This document shows, one piece after another, positions 47,445 to 57,087 of a DNA stretch of 64,000 nucleotides. Within the stretch, counting starts at the first letter, position 1. The number at the start of each line of letters is the position of its first letter. The DNA is from Niameybacter massiliensis (GTDB lineage Bacteria; Bacillota; Clostridia; Lachnospirales; Cellulosilyticaceae), in assembly GCF_001282685.1 (NCBI RefSeq), contig NZ_LN875030.1, positions 61,001 to 125,000 on the forward strand, read 5' to 3'. The notes under the pieces are model-generated. The model had not been told where the DNA came from. It saw only the letters and a program-made list of their open reading frames with translations, and did not search any database. A program made the position numbers and the translations under genes.

Positions 47445-48311
47445 ATGTTAAGTGCACTTATTGGTAGGCAGAAAAAGTATGCTAGGACGAAGACTACTCA
47501 AGCTAAGCCAGAGGTCCCTAAAGGAATGTATACTAAGTGTCCTCAATGTAAGAAAAATATCTATGTAATTGATCTTATATCAAATATTGGAGTGTGTCCA
47601 AGTTGTAGTAATCATTTACCTATTTCACCAAATGGAAGAATTAGTAAATTAATAGATTTAGAAACCTTTGAAGAATTTGATAAAGATATGACCAGTGCAA
47701 ATCCAATGGACTTTGAAGGTTATGAAGATAAGATTAAAACTACTATGAAAAAAGTAGAACAAAAAGAAGCTGTTATAACAGGAAAAGGCATGATTAAAGG
47801 AATTGAAACAGTTATAGCAGTTATGGATCCTAGATTTATTATGGGAAGTATGGGGTCTGTAGTAGGTGAGAAGATTACACGTGCTATTGAATACGCAACG
47901 GATCATAAATTACCTATTATTATTTTTTCAGCTTCTGGTGGAGCAAGAATGCAAGAAGGAATTTTTTCTTTAATGCAAATGGCAAAAACCAGTGCGGCAC
48001 TTGCTAGGCACGATGATGCAGGTCTTCTTTTTATTAGCGTATTAACTAATCCAACAACAGGTGGCGTTACAGCAAGTTTTGCTATGCTAGGTGATATTAT
48101 TATTTCAGAACCGAATGCACTAGTTGGATTTGCAGGTCCACGTGTTATTGAGCAAACGATTAAACAGAAACTCCCACAAGGGTTTCAAAGAGCAGAATTC
48201 TTGCTTGAACACGGGATGATTGACTGCATTGTAGAAAGAAAGAACATGAGGGAAGAACTCTATACACTCCTTAAACTGCATATAAAGGAGGTAAGTAATG
48301 GAGGATACTAA
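47445..48311 (+). CDS. accD: acetyl-CoA carboxylase carboxyltransferase, beta subunit
   Basis: 288 aa. N-terminal zinc ribbon Cys32/Cys35/Cys51/Cys54, then the crotonase-like carboxyltransferase domain with [11 protein letters not shown] and [11 protein letters not shown]. Overlaps accA by 14 nt. Confidence 0.96.
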   Translation: MLSALIGRQKKYARTKTTQAKPEVPKGMYTKCPQCKKNIYVIDLISNIGVCPSCSNHLPISPNGRISKLIDLETFEEFDKDMTSANPMDFEGYEDKIKTTMKKVEQKEAVITGKGMIKGIETVIAVMDPRFIMGSMGSVVGEKITRAIEYATDHKLPIIIFSASGGARMQEGIFSLMQMAKTSAALARHDDAGLLFISVLTNPTTGGVTASFAMLGDIIISEPNALVGFAGPRVIEQTIKQKLPQGFQRAEFLLEHGMIDCIVERKNMREELYTLLKLHIKEVSNGGY

Positions 48312-49233
48312 AAAGTTAGAACACTTAAAGAAGATGATAGATGATCTTAAATCAGTAGGTAATGATATAGATGTAGCAGAAGAAATTAGGCGTTTAGAAA
48401 CCCTTTCTACAAAATTAGAAAGAGAAATTATTGATAATTATACTGCATGGGATAAAGTTCAGATCGCAAGAATGATGGATAGACCAAGAAGTATGTATTA
48501 TATCAATCAATTTGTTACAGATTTTGTAGAGCTACATGGTGATAGAAGTTTTAAAGATGATCAAGCGATTATCGGTGGTATTGGTAAGATTGGTGAGCAT
48601 GTTGTAACCATTATTGCTCAAAACAAAGGAAAGAATGCTAAAGAAAATATCGAAAGAAATTTTGGTATGCCTCATCCAGAAGGATATCGTAAAGCTTTAA
48701 GATTAATGAAACAAGCTGAAAAATTCCATAGACCAGTAGTATGTTTGATTGATACACCAGGAGCATACTGTGGCTTAGGTGCAGAAGAACGTGGTCAAGG
48801 TGAAGCTATAGCTAGAAATTTAATGGAAATGGCACGATTAAAAACGCCTATAATTGCAGGTGTTATTGGAGAAGGTGGAAGTGGTGGTGCGCTTGCACTT
48901 GGTGTAGCGGATAGGGTATTTATGCAAGAAAATACAACCTACTCCATTCTCTCACCAGAAGGCTTTGCGAGCATCTTATGGAAAGATAGTAGTAAAGCTA
49001 GGGAAGCTGCTGAGATGATGAAGATTACAGCAGTAGACCTTCTAGAAAGTCAAATCATAGATAATATTGTGAATGAACCATTAGGAGGAGCTCATAAAGC
49101 ACCAGAAGAAGCAGCTAAAATGTTAGAAACCTATTTAATAAGTCAGCTTGATGAACTTAACCGAATAAATGAAGAGGACTTAGTAAATCAACGTTATGAA
49201 CGTTTTAGAAAGTATGGGACATTTTTTGAATAG
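48298..49233 (+). CDS. accA: acetyl-CoA carboxylase carboxyltransferase, alpha subunit
   Basis: 311 aa. Helical N-terminus, then [27 protein letters not shown] and [17 protein letters not shown]. Forms the carboxyltransferase with AccD. Last gene of the fab operon. Confidence 0.96.
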   Translation: MEDTKKLEHLKKMIDDLKSVGNDIDVAEEIRRLETLSTKLEREIIDNYTAWDKVQIARMMDRPRSMYYINQFVTDFVELHGDRSFKDDQAIIGGIGKIGEHVVTIIAQNKGKNAKENIERNFGMPHPEGYRKALRLMKQAEKFHRPVVCLIDTPGAYCGLGAEERGQGEAIARNLMEMARLKTPIIAGVIGEGGSGGALALGVADRVFMQENTTYSILSPEGFASILWKDSSKAREAAEMMKITAVDLLESQIIDNIVNEPLGGAHKAPEEAAKMLETYLISQLDELNRINEEDLVNQRYERFRKYGTFFE

Positions 49234-49264
49234 AAAATTATTATAAGGGATTGCTAACAGACTT

Positions 49265-49290
49265 TAGAGATGTAGTAATCTCTATTTTTT
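49265..49290 (+). terminator. terminator after the fab operon
   Basis: Short stem TAGAGAT / ATCTCTA with a 6-nt loop, then TTTTTT. Confidence 0.6.
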
Positions 49291-49385
49291 ATGAAAGAAA
49301 GCATAAGACTTATCCATTCCGACAAGACTCTAAATAAGTAGATGTATTGTAAACGTTAGATCAAAATGGAATAGGAGTAGTCAAA

Positions 49386-50306
49386 GTGAATAATAGATGT
49401 TATTTTGAAGGATGGTATTTTAAGTGCAATACACAGGAGAATACAATTGTATTCATTGTAGGTAAGGCTAGGGAGAAAGGTGAAGAAGCATTTATCCAGG
49501 TAATTAGAAATGGAGATTCTAAGAGTTATTATATTCCTTATGACATCAAGACATTTAGCTATCAAGAAAGTCCTTTTAGTTTACGGATAGGCAATAGTAT
49601 TTTTACTGAAGACTATATATATCTAAATATTAGTGGTTCTATTAATATTAAAGGAATTATCTATTTTGATAGCTTTACTAGATTACCTAAGAAAATATTA
49701 CAAAAGGGATTAATGGGACCGTTTGGATATATACCTTTTATGGAGTGCTATCATGATGTACTTTCTATGGGACATAACCTATGGGGGAAGCTATTAATTA
49801 ACGATAACCTTATGAACTTTGAAAATGGAAAAGGTTATATTGAGAGGGATTGGGGAAATAGTTTCCCTAAAAGCTATCTCTGGATGCAATGTAATCATTT
49901 TACTCAATCATCTTTATCAGTTATGCTAGCGATAGCGGATATTCCATTTTTAGCATGTAATTTCAGAGGATTTTTATGCGTTATAAGTATAGAGGATGAA
50001 ACAAGAATTTTTGCAACCTATACAGGAGCAAGAATTGAACAGATAACAAAGGAAGAAGATAGTATAGAAGTATGTATTAGACAGGGTAAAGAAATTATAC
50101 GAATAAAAACTTATTATGATAAGGGACATATGCTAAAAGCACCGAATAAAGGTGCCATGAAAGGAACTGTGTATGAAGTATTAGATGGAAAAATGGAACT
50201 TCAGATGTACTATAATGAACAGTTAAAGGCGGAGCTAAGGGGTGAACAGGCAGCGTTCGAAAGAGTAGGTAAGGTAGAAGATATTAGACATAAAATCAGT
50301 TTATAA
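49386..50306 (+). CDS. tocopherol cyclase-like (lipocalin-like) protein
   Basis: 306 aa, GTG start with AGGAG 9 nt upstream. No signal peptide. The beta-rich sequence contains FEGWYFKC at the start, LMGPFGYIPFMECYHDVLSM and GYIERDWGNSFPKSYLWMQ, which I recognise as hallmarks of the tocopherol cyclase-like family found in many Firmicutes. An anaerobe would not make tocopherol, so the biochemical role is unknown; these proteins have a lipocalin-like hydrophobic cavity, and a lipid-related function is inference helped by the fab operon next door. Confidence 0.7.
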   Translation: MNNRCYFEGWYFKCNTQENTIVFIVGKAREKGEEAFIQVIRNGDSKSYYIPYDIKTFSYQESPFSLRIGNSIFTEDYIYLNISGSINIKGIIYFDSFTRLPKKILQKGLMGPFGYIPFMECYHDVLSMGHNLWGKLLINDNLMNFENGKGYIERDWGNSFPKSYLWMQCNHFTQSSLSVMLAIADIPFLACNFRGFLCVISIEDETRIFATYTGARIEQITKEEDSIEVCIRQGKEIIRIKTYYDKGHMLKAPNKGAMKGTVYEVLDGKMELQMYYNEQLKAELRGEQAAFERVGKVEDIRHKISL

Positions 50307-50329
50307 AGCATATAAATAGGTGAATAGGA

Positions 50330-50728
50330 ATGTTTCGTGTAATTGGGGGTGCCTATATGAGCCTAAAAAAGCAACTTATCAAAAATTATTTAAAGATGCA
50401 GTTAGTAAGTAGTGACCCGGGGATATTAAAGATAAAGGTAAATAACTTACCTAAACTAAATGAAGACTATTTACAGTTTGCACCTTATATATATGAATTT
50501 CTAAAATTAAAACAAGGTATTAATGAGATACAACCAGATTTTACTTCCGGAGTTGTAACGATTTATTATGATTCTTTTATGCAGCCACAAGAGATTATTA
50601 CATGGATTAATACAGTTATAGATGTTGCAATTGATCAAATGGATTATATAGCTGCAAATTGGGAAACAAATCAAGCAGAAGTAATTAATACTCTTAAAAA
50701 GATATTAATAGGAAAGATGTTTCAATGA
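50330..50728 (+). CDS. HMA-like small protein
   Basis: 132 aa from the ATG at 50330 (AGGTGA 6 nt upstream); an in-frame ATG at 50357 behind GGGGGTG is an alternative. Residues 25-100 fit the HMA_2 pattern: LKIKVNNLP, a helix, GINEIQPDFTSGVVTIYYDS, then a helix. The metal-binding C-x-x-C of true HMA domains is absent (no Cys at all), so metal transport is not supported. Function unknown. Confidence 0.5.
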   Translation: MFRVIGGAYMSLKKQLIKNYLKMQLVSSDPGILKIKVNNLPKLNEDYLQFAPYIYEFLKLKQGINEIQPDFTSGVVTIYYDSFMQPQEIITWINTVIDVAIDQMDYIAANWETNQAEVINTLKKILIGKMFQ

Positions 50729-50750
50729 TTTAGGAATAAAAAATTAAAAA

Positions 50751-50794
50751 ATAGGTTATGACAGAGATAGATAGCTTTGTTATAACCTTTTTTA
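50751..50794 (+). terminator. terminator after the HMA-like gene
   Basis: Stem AGGTTATGACA / TGTTATAACCT (one G-U) with TTTTTT tail. Confidence 0.75.
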
Positions 50795-50877
50795 ATGAGG
50801 AAAGTCATAATAAATGCTTTAAGAATAAAGTCATTTTATAGTATAATGAAATCAATATAATTAGAAGGAGAAAATCA

Positions 50878-51579
50878 ATGAAAATAATAGGTATTATTGG
50901 AGCAATGGAAGAGGAAGTAATATCACTTCGTAGAAAAATGGAACTTAAAGAGGTTCATCAAATAGCAGGGATGGAATTCTATGAAGGTACAATGAAAGAT
51001 GTACAAGTTATTGTAGTAAGATGCGGTATCGGCAAAGTAAATGCTGCTGTATGTACACAAATTTTAATAGATAGATTTAATCCAACTTACATCATTAATA
51101 CAGGAGTTGCAGGTGGACTTCATCCAGAAGTAAATATTGGAGATGTAGTTATATCAAGTGATACAGTAGAACATGATATGGATACAACAGCTTTTGGAGA
51201 TCCTAAAGGTGTTATTCCAAGAATGGATAATTCATTCTTTGAAGCAGATAACCAATTAGTAGAATTAGCAAAAGATGCAGCTAATGAAGTACTTAAAGAA
51301 CATAAAGTTTGGGTAGGACGCATTGCTAGTGGTGACCAATTTGTAGCAAGTATTAAAGTAAAACAAGATATTTATACAACATTTACAGCATACTGTGCAG
51401 AAATGGAAGGTGCAGCAATTGCACATACTTGTTATTTAAATAAAATTCCATTTGTTGTAATTCGTGCGATTTCAGATAAAGCAAATAGTGGTGCAGAAAT
51501 GAATTTTGAGGAATTTGTTAATTTAGCTGCACGTAATGCAAGTAAGATGATAGAAAGCATTGTAACAAAAGTTGGATAG
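50878..51579 (+). CDS. mtnN: 5'-methylthioadenosine/S-adenosylhomocysteine nucleosidase
   Basis: 233 aa. Glu12 in GAMEEEV, the NTGVAGGL phosphorylase-fold loop, AEMEGAAIAH with the substrate-binding Glu, and the catalytic Asp of RAISDKAN. Cleaves adenine from MTA and SAH in the methyl cycle and the autoinducer-2 pathway. GAAGGAGA ribosome site; own promoter region with TATAAT at 50842. Confidence 0.95.
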   Translation: MKIIGIIGAMEEEVISLRRKMELKEVHQIAGMEFYEGTMKDVQVIVVRCGIGKVNAAVCTQILIDRFNPTYIINTGVAGGLHPEVNIGDVVISSDTVEHDMDTTAFGDPKGVIPRMDNSFFEADNQLVELAKDAANEVLKEHKVWVGRIASGDQFVASIKVKQDIYTTFTAYCAEMEGAAIAHTCYLNKIPFVVIRAISDKANSGAEMNFEEFVNLAARNASKMIESIVTKVG

Positions 51580-51598
51580 AATTGTGTATACAACGTAC

Positions 51599-51626
51599 TT
51601 GTGCTAATGTAAAAAAATGGTATAAT
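51599..51626 (+). promoter_or_regulatory. sigma-A promoter candidate
   Basis: TTGTGC, a 16-bp spacer, then TATAAT, 31 bp before the next start codon. Confidence 0.45.
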
Positions 51627-51656
51627 ATAGTTAAGTATAATTAAGTGGGGGTATAT

Positions 51657-52340
51657 ATGATAGGGGTATTGTTTGGGATAAATGCTTTACTAGCTTTAAT
51701 TGTTACATTTACAACGCGTATGCTTCAAAATCATTTTGAAAAAATTAATAAGAGTATTCAGGTCTATCTTAATCCTAAGGCCTATAAAACAGAAAGTGAA
51801 ATAGATTTTATACGTAATTTAATTGATAAGTACCAACGTGTTTTTGAAGCTCAAAATGGAGAGAACATTGAAGTAGAAACAATGGTTCAAAATGCCTTTT
51901 ATGAGAAGAGAATAGGTAGATTTTCATATATTACGATACAAAATATTGCACTTAAAAGTAAGCTTGTTATGTGGGGAGTCTTAAGTATACAAGTATTTAT
52001 AGAGATTTTGAGTAAATCACCTGGAAGTTCTATTAAGAATTTTATCTTTATTATTGCAAGTACAATTTTATGCTTAATCATTTCCTTAATGGGGGTTATT
52101 AAAAATATTGTTGAAGAAAGAGAACAACTTTTTATTAAGATTCAAGATTTTATGATTAATACTTATCCAAGTGAAATGAAATGGAAAGATAAACAAAAAG
52201 ATGTTAAGGCACTACTTGCAAGGATAGAGGAATTAGAGGCAGAGTTAGAACAATATCATATGGGAAATGAAAAGCTTCCTCAAGCGACCCAGATAAATGA
52301 AGAAGACATTAAGATATTACTTAGCAAAATAGATTTATAA
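51657..52340 (+). CDS. uncharacterised membrane protein with C-terminal coiled coil
   Basis: 227 aa from the ATG at 51657 (GTGGGGG upstream). A hydrophobic N-terminal segment (1-20), a soluble middle, two hydrophobic segments (about 100-122 and 128-150), and a cytoplasmic tail with a Glu-rich coiled coil (LLARIEELEAELEQY). The arrangement resembles proteins that tether or scaffold, but I do not recognise a family. Monocistronic, with its own promoter and terminator. Confidence 0.6.
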   Translation: MIGVLFGINALLALIVTFTTRMLQNHFEKINKSIQVYLNPKAYKTESEIDFIRNLIDKYQRVFEAQNGENIEVETMVQNAFYEKRIGRFSYITIQNIALKSKLVMWGVLSIQVFIEILSKSPGSSIKNFIFIIASTILCLIISLMGVIKNIVEEREQLFIKIQDFMINTYPSEMKWKDKQKDVKALLARIEELEAELEQYHMGNEKLPQATQINEEDIKILLSKIDL

Positions 52341-52370
52341 AGCATTCTCTAAAAAGAGAATGCTTTTTTG
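52339..52370 (+). terminator. terminator after the coiled-coil membrane protein gene
   Basis: 12-bp stem AAAGCATTCTCT / AGAGAATGCTTT, AAAA loop, T tail. Confidence 0.9.
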
Positions 52371-52432
52371 TATGAAAAAATATTATCTCCATAAAATAAG
52401 TAGGAGTTTAAATGATGGTATTCAAAAAAGGT

Positions 52433-52456
52433 TATTGCATAAATATTTATGCAATA
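52433..52456. repeat. 24-bp perfect palindrome upstream of pgi
   Basis: Left half TATTGCATAAAT (52433-52444) followed immediately by its exact complement. 152 bp before the pgi start codon; possible operator or cruciform. No gene in the 52371-52607 gap has a convincing ribosome site. Confidence 0.5.
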
Positions 52457-52607
52457 TTATGTGGAGTAACGTGCAAAAGTCTTTTTTAAATGAAAATTCT
52501 ATTACATTTATTGGAATATTAAAGATTATAGGTTATAATAGGGTTTGGAAAAAAGGCAGACTAAATAGAGACTTCACAAGTAGATGCCTTAATTAAGGAG
52601 GATGAAG

Positions 52608-53954
52608 ATGAGTAAAATCACTTTAGATTATTCTAAAACAGGTATTAATAAGCATGAAGTAGAGTTTTTTGAGGCACAAGTAAAATTAGCACATGAGATG
52701 CTACACAATAAAACAGGAGTTGGAAACGATTTCTTAGGATGGATTGACCTTCCTGCAGATTATGACAAAGCAGAATTTGAAAGAATTCAACAAGCAGCAG
52801 AAAAAATCAAAAATGATTCAGATGTATTAATCGTTATTGGTATTGGTGGTTCTTACTTAGGTGCTAGAGCTTGTATTGAAGCTTTATCTCATACATTCTA
52901 TAATAGCTTATCTAAAGAACAAAGAAAAACACCAGCAGTTTATTTTGTAGGAAATAACATTTCTGGTACATACCTTAAAAACTTATTAGATGTTTGTGAA
53001 GGTAAAGAAGTTAGTGTTAATGTTATTTCAAAATCAGGTACAACAACAGAGCCAGCTATTGCATTTAGAGTATTTAAAAAATATATGGAAGAAAGATACG
53101 GTAAAGAAGCAGCTAAAGAACGTATCTATGCTACAACAGACGCAGCTAGAGGTGCTCTTCTTACATTAGCAAAAGAAGAAGGTTATGAAACATTTGTTAT
53201 TCCAGATGATGTAGGCGGTAGATTCTCAGTACTTACAGCTGTAGGTCTTTTACCAATTGCTGTTGCAGGTATTGATATTGAAGCTTTAATGCAAGGTGCA
53301 GCAGAAGGTAGAAGTGAATATTCAAATGAAAATGTAGCAGAAAATGTTTGCTACCAATATGCAGCAGTAAGAAATGCACTTCTTAGAAAAGGCAAAAACG
53401 TTGAGATTCTTGTAAACTATGAACCATGTCTTCAATACTTTGGAGAATGGTGGAAACAACTTTACGCTGAGAGTGAAGGAAAAGATCAAAAAGGTATCTT
53501 CCCATCTTCATTAAACTTCTCTACAGACTTACACTCATTAGGTCAATATGTTCAAGATGGTCAAAGATTTTTATTTGAAACAGTTCTTAATGTAGAAAGT
53601 CCAAGATTAGATGTAACATTAGAAGAAGAATCAGTAGACTTAGATGGCCTTAACTATTTAGCAGGTCAAACAATGGATTTCGTTAATAAAAAAGCATTTG
53701 AAGGTACACTTTTAGCTCACGTAGATGGTGGCGTACCTAATATTGTTGTAAATGTGCCAGAATTAGATGCTTTTACAGTAGGTAAATTAATTTACTTCTT
53801 CGAAAAGGCATGTGGTATTAGTGGTTATTTATTAGGTGTAAATCCTTTTGACCAACCAGGTGTAGAAGAATATAAGAAAAATATGTTTGCTTTACTTGGT
53901 AAAAAAGGATATGAAGAATTAAGAGAAGTACTTGTAAAAAGAATTAATGATTAA
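52608..53954 (+). CDS. pgi: glucose-6-phosphate isomerase
   Basis: 448 aa from the ATG at 52608 (AAGGAGG 6 nt upstream; the ATG at 52602 is too close). The bacterial short form: [38 protein letters not shown] and the C-terminal [11 protein letters not shown] signature. Interconverts glucose-6-phosphate and fructose-6-phosphate. Codon choice looks like that of a highly expressed gene. Confidence 0.96.
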   Translation: MSKITLDYSKTGINKHEVEFFEAQVKLAHEMLHNKTGVGNDFLGWIDLPADYDKAEFERIQQAAEKIKNDSDVLIVIGIGGSYLGARACIEALSHTFYNSLSKEQRKTPAVYFVGNNISGTYLKNLLDVCEGKEVSVNVISKSGTTTEPAIAFRVFKKYMEERYGKEAAKERIYATTDAARGALLTLAKEEGYETFVIPDDVGGRFSVLTAVGLLPIAVAGIDIEALMQGAAEGRSEYSNENVAENVCYQYAAVRNALLRKGKNVEILVNYEPCLQYFGEWWKQLYAESEGKDQKGIFPSSLNFSTDLHSLGQYVQDGQRFLFETVLNVESPRLDVTLEEESVDLDGLNYLAGQTMDFVNKKAFEGTLLAHVDGGVPNIVVNVPELDAFTVGKLIYFFEKACGISGYLLGVNPFDQPGVEEYKKNMFALLGKKGYEELREVLVKRIND

Positions 53955-53959
53955 TTAAA

Positions 53960-53990
53960 AGAGAGGTCGCTTTTAGCGACCTCTTTGTTA
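53960..53990 (+). terminator. terminator after pgi
   Basis: 9-bp stem AGAGGTCGC / GCGACCTCT, loop TTTTA, then TTGTTAT. Confidence 0.8.
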
Positions 53991-54081
53991 TACAACGAAG
54001 TATAGGGTAGGAGTTAGGGAGTATCACTTTAAGTAAAGATTTGATATACTTGAGGAAAAAAGTATACGAGTAGGTGAGAAA

Positions 54082-54591
54082 ATGGATGGACAAACAAGAA
54101 GAAAAGAAATGATACGTATGTTATTAGAGGCAACTAAGCCATTAAGTGGGACAGCTTTAGCTAATGCATTTGGAATTAGTAGACAAGTAGTAGTTCAAGA
54201 TATTGCATTACTTAGAGCAGAAGGATATGATTTATTAGCAACAGCAAGAGGCTATATTCTTAATCAAGAAGCTGGCAATATGGTAAGTAGAGTGGTACTT
54301 GTACAACATACTGCAGATCAAATAGAAGACGAATTAAATACTATTGTTGATAATGGTGGAAGAGTTAGAAATGTCATTGTAAGTCATAGTGTATATGGTG
54401 ATTTAACAGGTGACCTCATGCTAAAAACAAGAAGAGATGTAAAGGGATTTGTAGAAAAAGTAAAGCATAATGAAGCAGCTTTGTTATCTATTTTAACAGC
54501 AGGTATGCATATGCATACAATAGAGGCTACAACTGAAGAAGATCTTGATGTAATTGAAGAAGAACTAAAAGAAAAAGGATATCTAGTATAA
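54082..54591 (+). CDS. niaR: NiaR-type nicotinate-responsive repressor (HTH + 3H domain)
   Basis: 169 aa. The N-terminal winged helix (LSGTALANAFGISRQVVVQDI, residues 21-41) is followed by a 3H ligand domain with His76 (VQHT), His102 (VSHSVYGDL) and His143/His145 (GMHMHTIEA), the presumed metal-dependent niacin site. NiaR represses NAD biosynthesis or niacin uptake genes. The next gene, 66 nt downstream, encodes a transporter-like protein whose promoter contains a palindrome, so it is a likely target. AGGTGAG ribosome site. Confidence 0.88.
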   Translation: MDGQTRRKEMIRMLLEATKPLSGTALANAFGISRQVVVQDIALLRAEGYDLLATARGYILNQEAGNMVSRVVLVQHTADQIEDELNTIVDNGGRVRNVIVSHSVYGDLTGDLMLKTRRDVKGFVEKVKHNEAALLSILTAGMHMHTIEATTEEDLDVIEEELKEKGYLV

Positions 54592-54594
54592 TAA

Positions 54595-54623
54595 TTGACA
54601 AGTGTCTTGTCACATGATATGAT
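54595..54623 (+). promoter_or_regulatory. sigma-A promoter of the transporter gene
   Basis: TTGACA, a 17-bp spacer, then TATGAT, immediately after niaR. Confidence 0.7.
54596..54612. promoter_or_regulatory. 17-bp palindrome, candidate NiaR operator
   Basis: TGACAAGTGTCTTGTCA: 7-bp arms around TGT, covering the -35 element and spacer, as expected of a repressor site. The regulator is inferred from proximity to niaR. Confidence 0.5.
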
Positions 54624-54657
54624 GACCTCATTATAAGAATAATGGGGGGATTTCTAG

Positions 54658-55716
54658 ATGCGTAGCTTTGTAGATAGATATCTTATTAAAGGACTAGGTG
54701 GAATGGCATCAGGGCTATTCTGTACACTGATTATAGGTCTTATTATTAAGCAGGTAGGTCTATTCTTTCCAGATACAGCAATAGGTAATGCTTTATTAGG
54801 AATAGCAGGTTTAGCAACTGTACTTACAGGTGTAGGGATTGGTATTGGAACAGCTCACCAATTAGAGGCATCTAAACTTGTACTTTATACGAGTGCTATT
54901 AATGGTTTAATAGGTGCTTATGCAACAGGGTTTTTGAATGGAAGCCTCATTGTAGAAGGTAAGGTTATTCTTTCAGGTCCTGGAGATCCGGTAGGCGCCT
55001 TTTTAGCAACAGTAATTGGTTTGGAGATAGGAAGGCTTGTGGCTGGAAAAACTAAATTAGATATTTTAGTAACACCAGCTGTAACAATACTAGCAGGTAG
55101 TGCAACTGCACTTCTTCTGGGACCTCCTATTTCTAGTTTTATGACAGGACTTGGTAGTATAATAGGTTATGCAACAGAGCTTCAACCATTTTTAATGGGA
55201 ATAGTTATTTCGGTTCTAATGGGTATGTTCTTAACACTTCCTATTAGTTCAGCAGCGATAGCCATGATGCTGGGCTTATCTGGACTTGCCGCAGGTGCAG
55301 CTACTGCAGGTTGTACGGCACAAATGATAGGCTTTGCCGTGATTAGCTATAGAGAAAATAAAGTAGGTGGACTTTTAGCACAAGGATTAGGAACATCAAT
55401 GCTTCAAGTGCCTAACATTGTACGTAATCCTCGTATTTGGCTACCACCTATTATTGCTAGTGCAATCACTGGTCCTATTGCAACAATGATATTTAAAATG
55501 GAAAATGTAGCCGCAGGTGCTGGAATGGGAACGGCAGGACTTGTAGGACCTATATTTACATGGCAAACTATGATTGAGACAACTCCACCTATGGAAGTAG
55601 CAATAGCAATTTTACTTGTTCAATTCATTTTGCCAGCGGGTATTAGCCTGCTTGTTTCTGAGATGATGAGAAAAAGAGAGTGGATTAAAATGGGTGATTT
55701 ACAACTTGAATTATAG
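54658..55716 (+). CDS. PTS_EIIC_2/PfoR-like membrane protein, possible niacin-linked transporter
   Basis: 352 aa with about ten hydrophobic segments and many Gly/Ala residues. Segments such as VTPAVTILAGSATALLLGPPIS and LPISSAAIAMMLGLSGLAAGAATAGCTAQMIGFAV resemble the PTS_EIIC_2 (PfoR-like) family, which lacks the phosphotransfer domains of true PTS permeases, so PTS transport is unlikely. Its separate promoter carries a palindrome next to niaR, which makes uptake of niacin or a related pyridine a reasonable hypothesis. GGGGGG ribosome site; terminator directly after. Confidence 0.65.
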   Translation: MRSFVDRYLIKGLGGMASGLFCTLIIGLIIKQVGLFFPDTAIGNALLGIAGLATVLTGVGIGIGTAHQLEASKLVLYTSAINGLIGAYATGFLNGSLIVEGKVILSGPGDPVGAFLATVIGLEIGRLVAGKTKLDILVTPAVTILAGSATALLLGPPISSFMTGLGSIIGYATELQPFLMGIVISVLMGMFLTLPISSAAIAMMLGLSGLAAGAATAGCTAQMIGFAVISYRENKVGGLLAQGLGTSMLQVPNIVRNPRIWLPPIIASAITGPIATMIFKMENVAAGAGMGTAGLVGPIFTWQTMIETTPPMEVAIAILLVQFILPAGISLLVSEMMRKREWIKMGDLQLEL

Positions 55717-55721
55717 GAGTG

Positions 55722-55752
55722 AAAGAGGCTGTAGAAAACAGCCTCTTTTTGT
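55722..55752 (+). terminator. terminator after the transporter-like gene
   Basis: 11-bp stem AAAGAGGCTGT / ACAGCCTCTTT, loop AGAAA, T tail. Confidence 0.9.
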
Positions 55753-55826
55753 TGGTAGAGGTAGTATTACAGGTTTGGTTATGTTAAGATAGTAGTACTA
55801 TTTTATTTGATAGAAGGAGAAAGTAT

Positions 55827-56465
55827 ATGTTTGAACAGATAAAGAGTGAATTAAGTGGTGGTAAAAAAATATATATTTTTGAAGTGATTTCTATGATAGG
55901 ATTTGTTTTACTGCTAACAGTGGGGAGTCAAATTCCGATATTAGCAACTACGATGGTAGGTAATATCATTATGTATGCTTGGATATTTATTAATCTATTA
56001 GTAATAGTTATTTATAACGTTCATGAATTTGTTAATATTATTATGAAACAGAAAGTAGTAGAAGGAAATATCATTAGATGTTTACTGATTAAATTTTTAT
56101 TTTTTGTTTCTCTATTTATGATCAATATTTTCCCTATTACGATGCTTATGTTATTAGCAGGTGGAAGAATGGGAATTGATATGAGTTTGCCAATTTTTGC
56201 ATTAATGGTAGCACTCTTTATAGTATGTTTAGCTAGAAAAGGTATTCCTTCAACAAAGGCGTTAACCTTTTTAGGAGTACTATGGTTTGTAACTATTTTT
56301 AGCGCACTTTATTTTGTATATCCTTTACTTTTTGTAGGTATTACTTCTCTTGTAAAACAAGAAATGATTTCATCAACAATATTAAGTATTGTTTTCTTTG
56401 GTGGAGCATTACTCATATTCTATCAAATTATGAACCGTGTAAAAGCTTTTATAGAAGCTAAATAA
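55827..56465 (+). CDS. uncharacterised polytopic membrane protein
   Basis: 212 aa. About six hydrophobic segments spanning most of the length and short charged ends; no motif recognised. GAAGGAGA ribosome site. Monocistronic between terminators and convergent to yyaC. Confidence 0.6.
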   Translation: MFEQIKSELSGGKKIYIFEVISMIGFVLLLTVGSQIPILATTMVGNIIMYAWIFINLLVIVIYNVHEFVNIIMKQKVVEGNIIRCLLIKFLFFVSLFMINIFPITMLMLLAGGRMGIDMSLPIFALMVALFIVCLARKGIPSTKALTFLGVLWFVTIFSALYFVYPLLFVGITSLVKQEMISSTILSIVFFGGALLIFYQIMNRVKAFIEAK

Positions 56466-56513
56466 AAAATAGGCACAAGATATTTTGAAAATATATCTTG
56501 TGCCTATTTTTTT
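56464..56513. terminator. bidirectional terminator before yyaC
   Basis: Long stem (AAAAAATAGGCACAAGATA and complement) with an ~11-nt loop, T-rich on both strands; touches the yyaC stop. Confidence 0.9.
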
Positions 56514-57087
56514 ATTCGCCATAATATTGGCCTATGCAATGTCTAATGCCTCCAGAAATAATGTCAGCCATTCGCATAACAATGGAAAGGCGAGTATTTT
56601 GAAGAACAACCATATTCATAAAGCTACTGAAATTTACAATTCCTGTAATGTGTAAATTTCCAATAGGTTGTAAATCTTTTTGTACCCCAGCACCAGGCCT
56701 AATGGCACCTTCCCCGATAGCAATAGAACCCACATTTTGCATGGTGCCAAGGCAAGCATCTATAGCAATGACTAAAGCATTAGGATGACAGAATTGAACT
56801 TGTTGTGTTATTTCTTCTAAGTTTTTAGCATGAACAGGTGTGTCTAAGTTTCCATAGACATGCACGCTGTCGAAATCCAAATCTAGTAATTTGTAACCAA
56901 TTAAAGGACCGAGGCTATCTCCAGTTGCTCTGTCTGTTCCAATACATATAATAACAAGTTCATGATTATGTCTAGGAAGGAGATTGACTAAATGATTATA
57001 TAATGTATCACAAAAAGTAACGAAATGATTTGGGTCATCGATACTAATATAACGAGGTTTAGTTCTTTTTTGTAAGGTAGAATCCAC
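56512..57087 (-). CDS. yyaC: spore protease YyaC family protein
   Basis: 191 aa, GTG start behind a GTGGTGAT site. The GPR-like fold of the YyaC family is recognisable: VIICIGTDRATGDSLGPLIG, VHVYGNLDTPVHAKNLEE and VIAIDACLGTMQNVGSI, with GEGAIRPGAGVQKDL. YyaC is a sporulation protein of uncertain activity related to hydrogenase-maturation-type peptidases. Supports a spore-forming host, with BofA. Confidence 0.88.
   Translation of the reverse strand: MDSTLQKRTKPRYISIDDPNHFVTFCDTLYNHLVNLLPRHNHELVIICIGTDRATGDSLGPLIGYKLLDLDFDSVHVYGNLDTPVHAKNLEEITQQVQFCHPNALVIAIDACLGTMQNVGSIAIGEGAIRPGAGVQKDLQPIGNLHITGIVNFSSFMNMVVLQNTRLSIVMRMADIISGGIRHCIGQYYGE

Noticed and set aside
52360..52596. 78-codon ORF before pgi
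   Set aside because: It starts inside a terminator hairpin, lacks a ribosome site and has no protein-like pattern; the gap looks regulatory.
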